Assembly (NCBI GenBank): GCA_964555565.1
Contig: CAZKTF010000019.1
Span: 1 to 27,904 of the forward strand
DNA length: 27,904 nt
DNA from: CAZKTF01 sp964555565
Lineage (GTDB): Bacteria > Planctomycetota > JAJSAM01 > JAKLKS01
Direction: 5' to 3'
The position numbers and the translations under genes were made by a program. Positions within the stretch are counted from its first letter, which is position 1. Each line of letters opens with the position of its first letter. Positions 23,501 through 27,904 of this stretch are shown here, piece after piece. The notes under the pieces were generated by a model. The model did no database searches. It was not told the DNA's origin and saw only the letters and a list, made by a program, of their open reading frames with translations.

Positions 23501-24500
23501 CCCCGATGTCGATCCCCAGTTCCAGCGAGGCGGTGGCGACGAGCGCCCGGAGCGCCCCCGACTTGAGGCGCCGCTCGGCGTCGAGCCGCCGGGCGCGGCT
23601 GAGGCTCCCGTGGTGCGTGGCGACCAGGTCCTCCCCGAGGATCCGGGTGAGGCGCGCGGCGACCCGCTCGGCCATCTTCCGGGTGTTGACGAAGACGAGC
23701 GTCGTGCGGTGCCCGCGCACGAGGTCCGCCATCCGCGCGTAGATCTCCTCCCAGACCTCGTGGGAGCAGACCGCCTCCAGCGGGGACGGGGGGACCTCCA
23801 CCTGGACGTCGAGGTCGCGGAGGTGTCCCGCATCGACGATCGCCACCTCGCGGCCCGCCCCGCCGAGGAACCGCGCCGTGTCCTCGAGCGGCTTCTGCGT
23901 GGCGCTGCACCCGATGCGCTGGAAGGGCCCCGCCAGCGCTTCCAGCCGCTCCAGCGAGAGCGCGAGGTGGCTCCCCCGCTTGTCCCGGGCGAGCGCGTGG
24001 ATCTCGTCCACGATCACCGTCCGGACCGTCCGGAGCATCCTCCGCCCCCCCTCGCTCGTGAGGAGGATGTAGAGCGACTCCGGCGTCGTGACGAGGATGT
24101 GCGGGGGGCGGCGCACCATCGCCGCCCGCTCGGAGGCCGGCGTGTCCCCCGTGCGGACGAGCGCCCGGACCGAGGGGAGGAAGACCTCCCGCGCCCGGAT
24201 CTCCGCGAGCGGCCCCTCGAGGTTCTTCTGGACGTCGTTGGAGAGGGCCTTCAGCGGCGAGACGTAGAGGACGCGCGTCTCGTCGGGCAGGTAGGGGCCG
24301 GCGCGCAGCAGCCCGTCGATGGCCGCGAGGAACGCCGCCAGCGTCTTCCCCGAGCCCGTGGGGGCCGCGATGAGGACGTGGCGCCCCGCGCGGATGAGCG
24401 GCCAGGCCTCGCGCTGCGGGCGCGTGGGCTCCCCCAGCCTCTCGGCGAACCAGGAGGCGACGGCCGGGTGGAACCCGTGCAGGGGCACGGGGGACAACAT
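20514..24500 (-). CDS. lhr: Lhr-type large DEAD/DEAH-box helicase
   Basis: 1328 residues. Motifs: Walker A APTGSGKT (46-53), YVSPLKALSNDVQ (Ia), TTPESLYILL, DEIH (165-168) and GCSAT (197-201). The second RecA domain has LVFVNTRKMAERVAARL, THHGSLSRARR, VATASLELGIDIGDVDLVLQVG and QRVGRAGH. A winged-helix/beta domain and the long Lhr C-terminal region follow, ending DPLNFAGILTPEERVP as in full-length Lhr proteins. Lhr is a 3'-5' single-strand translocase linked to DNA repair. The start is the ATG at 24500 without a clear ribosome site. Residues about 1173-1212 are a 20-residue tandem duplication (GLSPERAPLRAKGTVPAVVG type) made by two REP-like DNA units in frame. The insert falls in a linker, so function may be kept. 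Confidence 0.93.
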   Translation of the reverse strand: MLSPVPLHGFHPAVASWFAERLGEPTRPQREAWPLIRAGRHVLIAAPTGSGKTLAAFLAAIDGLLRAGPYLPDETRVLYVSPLKALSNDVQKNLEGPLAEIRAREVFLPSVRALVRTGDTPASERAAMVRRPPHILVTTPESLYILLTSEGGRRMLRTVRTVIVDEIHALARDKRGSHLALSLERLEALAGPFQRIGCSATQKPLEDTARFLGGAGREVAIVDAGHLRDLDVQVEVPPSPLEAVCSHEVWEEIYARMADLVRGHRTTLVFVNTRKMAERVAARLTRILGEDLVATHHGSLSRARRLDAERRLKSGALRALVATASLELGIDIGDVDLVLQVGATRSIATLIQRVGRAGHGVGRTPKGRLFPLTTDELVEAAALLRAVRRGVLDRTPQPRAPLDILGQQVVAECAAGPWEEDALYERFRRAWPYRDLPREDFDAVVGLHAQGRRALLHRDGVNRRLLGTRRARITAITCGGAIPDTADYAVLEEPGGTLVGSVNEDFAVESNAGDVFQLGNTSWRILRIEPAVVRVADARGQPPNVPFWLGEAPSRTEELSAEIARLREECTDAAWLVRETGVPEAAARQIAEYVESGRKSLGAVPTQECVVLERFFDESGGMQLVLHAPFGGRINRAWGLALRKRFCRGFGFELQAAANEEAIVLSLGTQHSFALEEVFDYLHPDTARDLLVQAMLPAPLFTARWRWNASRFLLLERMKGGKRVPAPLVRMRAQDLMAAAFPQAIACPETLPPGDVEVPMDHPLVRQTVEDGLTEAMDAEGLLEVLRRLRDGRIRRVAVDTPEPSAFARGILAGGAYTFLDDAPLEERRTRAVLTRRSLDVRSADAIGALDPDAVRRVRGEAWPEPRSAEEVHEALLWMGWAGAEEARGWAPWLEVLRAAGRAVLEGERWWARESTRDPVAAWRGRLEALGPVFADDPALLALEREGTALRVRLEGREAWCDRRLLARIHRYTVERLRREIEPATAADFLRFLACWQHADEEHRLEGPRGVAEVVRQLAGFEVPAASWEGSVLPARVRGYKREWLDGLTLTGETAWGRLWGAGAGAIRSTPVAIVPREDMDLWLGLAGPPGLDGLSAAAREVHEALAARGALFPQELARATRLLPAHVEMGLGELIARGALTCDSYGALRWLVVPPSRRRTSGTTVGRWSLFRGLSPERAPLRAKGTVPAVVGGLSPERAPLRAKGTVPAAVVSEAFVSRVALTLLRRTGVVFRKTLARERIPVPWRDLVRCLRTMELRGEVRGGRFVAGFDGEQFALEGAVSLLRAIRRRGALAPLSVSAADPLNFAGILTPEERVPSAARRRVLVA
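20865..20984. repeat. two tandem 60-bp REP-like units inside lhr
   Basis: 20865-20924 and 20925-20984 are nearly identical 60-base units. Each contains two GGGGACAGTCCCC palindromes at its ends (20874, 20911, 20934; the fourth at 20971 is degenerate) around an inner CGCGCGGAGAGGCGCGCG. Length 60 keeps the helicase frame. The same palindrome core lies beside groEL at 3874. Confidence 0.88.
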
Positions 24501-24666
24501 ACCCGCCGGGGGTGTCGGCCGGGGGAGTCCGCCCTCCCCGCCCTCTCCCCGCGCCCGCCGTGACGCCGGTCACGGATTCCGCACCCCGGGAGGTGGGAAC
24601 CTCCGGATTGCAGGCAACCCGCCGACGTCGCGCGCGGTTCGATCGGGAGACTCGGAGGCCTCGCCC

Positions 24667-25599
24667 ATGCACCCCATCCTGGCGCTCCCCCTCTTCTTCG
24701 TGGCCGCGGACGGGGTGGCCGGGACCGAGGACCTCGCCGCGCGGGTCCGCGAGCTCCAGGAGGACGTCCGGCAGGTCCGGTTCCTGGAGCGGCTCGACCC
24801 CACGCTGGAGCAGGCGGAGTGGATGCTCCACTCGGCCCGGCTCCTCGCGAAGGCCCGCGCGGAGTTCGAGACGCAGCGGGCGGCGCTCCTGTCGGAGCAG
24901 AAGGAGGCCTTCTCCCGCTTCCGGGCCGAGGACGAGCAGGACCGCGGGTTCAGCCCCGAGGTCGAGCGCGTCGCGGCCGTCCTCAGCCACCGGATGAAGG
25001 AGCTGGAGGACGCCCACGAGGCCCGGGTCTCCCGCCTCGAGGCCTCGGTGCGGGACTTCCTCTCGCCGGCGCAACGGAAGCGGATCGAGGACGGCGCCGA
25101 GTCCCTCCGCCGCGCCGCCCCGCGCCCGCCTTCCGCCGGCGAGCGGGTCCAGTCCCTCCTCGCCCGCTCCCGCGGCCTCCCCGAGGCGGACTACCGCCGC
25201 CGGGAGGGGCTCATGGCCGAGACGGCGCTCCGGGGCCCCGGGGCCCGCCCCGGCCTCGATCGCGAGGAGCTCCTCGCGGCGATGCGCCGGTTCCGGGCGG
25301 CGAAGGAGGAGGAGCTGCCGGACCTCCGGAAGTCGATCGTCGAGACCTGCTTCCCCGGCGTGCGCGCCGAGGAGCTCTCCCGCAGCCTGGCCGCGTTGCG
25401 CGTCGTGCCCGCGGTCGGCCGCCTCGGGAGGTTCCTCGACGGGCGGGTCGCCGTGATCGCGCTCGAGGCCCACGTGAAGAGGCTCCTGGGGAAGGAACCG
25501 CCCCCGGAGGCCGCCCCGCCCCGGGAAAGCCCCGGCCCCGCCGCCCCCGGGGAAGGGGACGGGAACGACACCCCCCGCAGGGGGAGGAGGAACCGATGA
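24667..25599 (+). CDS. exported coiled-coil protein, first of a tandem pair
   Basis: 310 residues from the ATG at 24667, with GGAGG 10 bases upstream. A short hydrophobic N-terminus (MHPILALPLFFVAADGVAG) suggests export. Most of the chain is charged helix: LAARVRELQEDVRQVRFLERLDPTLEQAEWMLHSARLLAKARAEF, then further heptad-like stretches. The C-terminal 50 residues are proline-rich and disordered. It resembles the next gene in order and spacing of segments (VRELQxD, LxPxQ/LEQ, AR-x-AK, VVPAVGRLGRFLD) and is probably a paralogue. I do not recognise the family. Its stop overlaps the next ATG (ATGA), so the two are coupled. Confidence 0.82.
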   Translation: MHPILALPLFFVAADGVAGTEDLAARVRELQEDVRQVRFLERLDPTLEQAEWMLHSARLLAKARAEFETQRAALLSEQKEAFSRFRAEDEQDRGFSPEVERVAAVLSHRMKELEDAHEARVSRLEASVRDFLSPAQRKRIEDGAESLRRAAPRPPSAGERVQSLLARSRGLPEADYRRREGLMAETALRGPGARPGLDREELLAAMRRFRAAKEEELPDLRKSIVETCFPGVRAEELSRSLAALRVVPAVGRLGRFLDGRVAVIALEAHVKRLLGKEPPPEAAPPRESPGPAAPGEGDGNDTPRRGRRNR

Positions 25600-26648
25600 G
25601 GGCCGTCCGCATCCTGCCCGCTCTGCTGCTGCTCGCCGCGGCCTCCGCCGCGGCCACCGACGACGAGAAGGCGCCGCCCCCGACCCCGACGGCGCCCGCG
25701 GCGGCGTCCGGTCCCGTCACCGTCCCCGGCGTCCGGGACGTCCGGGCGCTCGAGCGCGAGGTGCGGGAGCTCCGCGCCGACATCAACGTCCTCAACCTCG
25801 TGAACGGGCTCCACCTCACTCCCCACCAGATCGTCCACGTCCTGCGGGCGGCCCGCGAGGCGAAGACCCTCCTCGACGAGGCCCGCCCGCCGGGACCGGA
25901 CGCGAAGGACCTGGCCGAGGCGGCGCGCAGGCTCGAGGAGGTCCGCGACGCCCTGCTGGCCGGGAAGGAGCCGCCGGAGGGCGCGCTGCGCGCCGCGGAG
26001 ACCCTCCCCGCGCGCGGCGCCGCGGCGAAGCGCGGCTTCGCGGAGGTCTCGAAGGGGATCGCCGCGCTGGAGGACCGGGTCGAGGCCGAGATGCTGGATT
26101 CCCAGAAGGAGGTCCTGCGCACCTACAAGCCCTGCCTCGTGCCCCCGAAGGACCTGCGCGACCCCGTGCGGGTGGGCCAGGCGGACGACGCGGGGCCGAT
26201 GATGCGCCTGCTCGACCAGGCCGTCTCGATCCCCGCGGAGAGGTGGGAGTCGGCCTCGGCGGTCCTCATCGAGAAGGTGATCGAGAAGGAGCAGGAGCAC
26301 GTCGGGAAGTACGGCCCGGGGGACGCCGCGGCGCGGCGGGGCGTCCTCCGCGAGGCCTTCGAGGAGGCGCGCGAACTCGCGCGGACCGATTACGAGATGC
26401 GGAAGGAGGGCCTCGCGGAGCGGGTCCGGCCCGTGGACCGGGCGCAGGACCTGCACCACGAGATCGAGGGGCTCGTCGTCTCCTCCGGCCGGCCGGGCAA
26501 GCTCGCGCGGATCCTGCTGGAGCCGCGCGTGATCCCGATCCTCCAGAAGCGGCTCGACCTGCTGCGGAGGCAGGTCCGGGACCCGGTGTCCCTCGAGGCC
26601 GTCAAGGCCGCCGAGAACTGCGAGGGCGGCCACTGCGCGATCCGGTGA
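25596..26648 (+). CDS. exported coiled-coil protein, second of a tandem pair
   Basis: 350 residues from an ATG overlapping the previous stop, with GGGGGAGGAGG before it. Signal peptide about 1-20 (MRAVRILPALLLLAAASAAA), then a proline/alanine linker. A helical body follows: LEREVRELRADINVLNLVNGLHLTPHQIVHVLRAAREAKTLLDE, GIAALEDRVEAEMLDSQKEVL, IEKVIEKEQEHVGKYG and RVIPILQKRLDLLRR. The LTPHQ motif recalls small periplasmic helical proteins such as Spy/CpxP, but only loosely. There are three cysteines, two of them in the C-terminal end NCEGGHCAIR, a CX4C next to a radical SAM gene. It is followed after 16 bases by that gene. Confidence 0.83.
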   Translation: MRAVRILPALLLLAAASAAATDDEKAPPPTPTAPAAASGPVTVPGVRDVRALEREVRELRADINVLNLVNGLHLTPHQIVHVLRAAREAKTLLDEARPPGPDAKDLAEAARRLEEVRDALLAGKEPPEGALRAAETLPARGAAAKRGFAEVSKGIAALEDRVEAEMLDSQKEVLRTYKPCLVPPKDLRDPVRVGQADDAGPMMRLLDQAVSIPAERWESASAVLIEKVIEKEQEHVGKYGPGDAAARRGVLREAFEEARELARTDYEMRKEGLAERVRPVDRAQDLHHEIEGLVVSSGRPGKLARILLEPRVIPILQKRLDLLRRQVRDPVSLEAVKAAENCEGGHCAIR

Positions 26649-26664
26649 GGAGAGGGGGACGCGG

Positions 26665-27792
26665 GTGAGGCGGAGGGATCTCCTCGGGGGGGTCGCGCGG
26701 GCCGGGCTCGCGGCCGCGGCGATCCCCCCGGCGCTCCGCCTCCTGCTGGACTTCGAGCAGGCGCGCGCCGACGGGGGGGACCGCCGCGTCGAGGTCATGG
26801 ACTGGACCCCGCTCCCGGGCAAGCGGGTCCAGTGCTTCGTCTGCCCGCTCCACTGCATTCTCGAGGACGGCCAGGTCTGCTTCTGCCGCACGCGGGAGAA
26901 CGTCGGCGGGCGCTGCGTGACCAACGCCTACGGGAACCCCTGCATCCTCCGCACGGACCCGATCGAGAAGACCCCGCTCAACCACTTCCTCCCCGGCTCG
27001 AAGGTCCTCTCCGTGGCGACGGGCGGGTGCAACCTCCGGTGCCTCTACTGCCAGAACTGGCGGGAGGCGCAGAGCGAGCCGAAGGACCTGCGCAACTTCG
27101 ACCTCGACCCCGGGGCGGCGGTGAGGGGCGCCCGGGAGCAGGACATCCGCACGATCTGCTTCACCTACACGGAGCCGGTCTCCTTCCTGGAGTACGTCCG
27201 CGACATCGCGGCGCTGGCGAAGGAGCGCGGCGTGCGGACCGTCATGGCCACGGCGGGCTTCGTGGAGGTGAAGCCGCTCCGCGAGATGTGCCGGACCGTC
27301 TCCGCCTTCGCCATCGCGCTGAAGGGCTTCGACGACGCCTACTACCTCAAGGTGTGCGGGCAGCGGATGGCCCCCGTCCTGCGAGCGCTCGAGACGGTCC
27401 GCGCGGAGGGGGCGTGGCTGGAGATCACGACGCTGCTGGTCCCGACGCTGAACGACGACCTGGAGAAGGTGCGCGCCCAGTGCCGCTGGATCCGGAGGTC
27501 CCTGGGCCCCGACGTCCCGCTCCACTTCGCCCGCTTCATCCCGGAGCACCGGCTGAAGGAGCTGCCCCGCACCCCGGTCTCCACGCTCGAGGACGCGCGG
27601 AAGGTGGCGCTGGACGAGGGGCTGCGGTTCGTCTACCTCTCCAACGTCGCCCCCCACGAGGGGAACCGGACCCTGTGCCCCTCCTGCAGGCAGGTCGTGA
27701 TCGACCGCCTGGGGTTCAAGCTCCTCTCCTCCGACCTCAAGGACGGGGCCTGCGGCCGCTGCGGGACGAAGATCCCCGGCCTGTGGGGGTGA
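26665..27792 (+). CDS. AmmeMemoRadiSam-type radical SAM protein (AmrS-like) with Tat-like signal
   Basis: 375 residues from a GTG at 26665 with a purine-rich GGAGAGGGGGA upstream. The N-terminus MRRRDLLGGVARAGLAAAAIPPALRLLL has a twin-arginine motif and a hydrophobic stretch. Next is the cysteine cluster C57-C60-C64-C72-C74-C84 (CFVCPLHCILEDGQVCFC). The radical SAM site is C122-C126-C129 (GGCNLRCLYCQNW), which should bind a [4Fe-4S] cluster and SAM. TYTEPVSFLEYV and GFVEVKPL follow, as in the family. The C-terminus has a zinc-ribbon-like CPSC (338-341) and CGRC (363-366). It resembles the radical SAM member of the AmmeMemoRadiSam group. No Memo or AMMECR1 partner is within the window. It is the third gene of the coiled-coil operon. 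Substrate unknown. Confidence 0.9.
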   Translation: MRRRDLLGGVARAGLAAAAIPPALRLLLDFEQARADGGDRRVEVMDWTPLPGKRVQCFVCPLHCILEDGQVCFCRTRENVGGRCVTNAYGNPCILRTDPIEKTPLNHFLPGSKVLSVATGGCNLRCLYCQNWREAQSEPKDLRNFDLDPGAAVRGAREQDIRTICFTYTEPVSFLEYVRDIAALAKERGVRTVMATAGFVEVKPLREMCRTVSAFAIALKGFDDAYYLKVCGQRMAPVLRALETVRAEGAWLEITTLLVPTLNDDLEKVRAQCRWIRRSLGPDVPLHFARFIPEHRLKELPRTPVSTLEDARKVALDEGLRFVYLSNVAPHEGNRTLCPSCRQVVIDRLGFKLLSSDLKDGACGRCGTKIPGLWG

Positions 27793-27871
27793 GGAGGGCT
27801 GCCGGCCCCCGGCCGCGACGGCCCGTTCCCCGCGCGGCACGGCGCGTGCGACGGAGCGCGCGGAGGTGAGC

Positions 27872-27904
27872 GTGACCGCGCGCGGGCGGACCCGGGGGCC
27901 GGAG
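27872..27904 (+). CDS. possible start of the next gene
   Basis: A GGAGG (27862-27866) stands 5 bases before a GTG at 27872, and the frame stays open for the 11 codons left in the window. A GTG at 27866 is in the same frame. There are too few residues to identify a product. Confidence 0.22.
   Translation, partial: MTARGRTRGPE

Noticed and set aside
21120..24563. Long plus-strand open frame opposite the helicase
   Set aside because: It is antisense to lhr, whose helicase motifs are in order on the other strand.
24570..24666. Promoter for the coiled-coil/radical SAM operon
   Set aside because: A GGAGGT-GGGA-ACCTCC hairpin and a TTGCAG are visible, but no -10 box at a sensible distance, so no promoter is called. 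The gap 24501-24666 shows nothing else.

Overview
This is a very GC-rich stretch (by eye around 70% or more) of a bacterial chromosome. No rRNA, tRNA, CRISPR array, integrase or transposase gene was seen. The gene content points to Planctomycetota or a close relative. The hints are secreted proteins with a planctomycete-style N-terminal domain, a remnant of a serine/threonine kinase-WD40 receptor, a secreted LKNG/TPR protein, and a secreted toroid (prenyltransferase/squalene-oxidase-repeat) protein. This placement rests on remembered family distributions, not on a search. Genes are packed tightly, and no gene-free stretch exceeds about 260 bases.

Layout. 1-3638 (minus): a secreted protein running off the left edge, a truncated kinase-WD40 fragment, and a secreted seven-bladed propeller protein. 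3892-6368 (minus): groEL, groES and a stand-alone receiver-domain protein. 6519-8040 (minus): a secreted LKNG/TPR protein and a small membrane/TPR protein. 8158-8817 (plus): thiE, followed by a convergent intergenic region full of palindromes. 8994-14567 (minus): queA, ligA and two lipoproteins, one carrying six 17-residue repeats. 14635-15422 (plus): clpS overlapped by a DUF2017-like gene. 15429-18014 (minus): a large SBBP-repeat propeller protein. 18052-19272 (plus): the toroid protein. 19248-20402: a vapBC module between direct repeats of the toroid gene's 3' end, then an orphan ribbon-helix-helix gene. 20514-24500 (minus): a large Lhr-type helicase with an in-frame tandem repeat. 24667-27792 (plus): two tandem secreted coiled-coil paralogues and a Tat-signal radical SAM protein of the AmmeMemoRadiSam (AmrS) type.

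Housekeeping functions are protein folding (GroESL), NAD-dependent DNA ligation, queuosine and thiamine synthesis, N-end-rule adaptor (ClpS) and helicase repair. They alternate with exported proteins of unknown role. The parts most worth following are the vapBC insertion that appears to preserve the coding sequence of its neighbour, the REP-like palindromic repeats (one pair read through as protein inside the helicase), the Tat-radical SAM operon, and a set of starts that lack a Shine-Dalgarno sequence but carry a TANNNT hexamer 6-7 bases upstream, suggesting leaderless transcripts.
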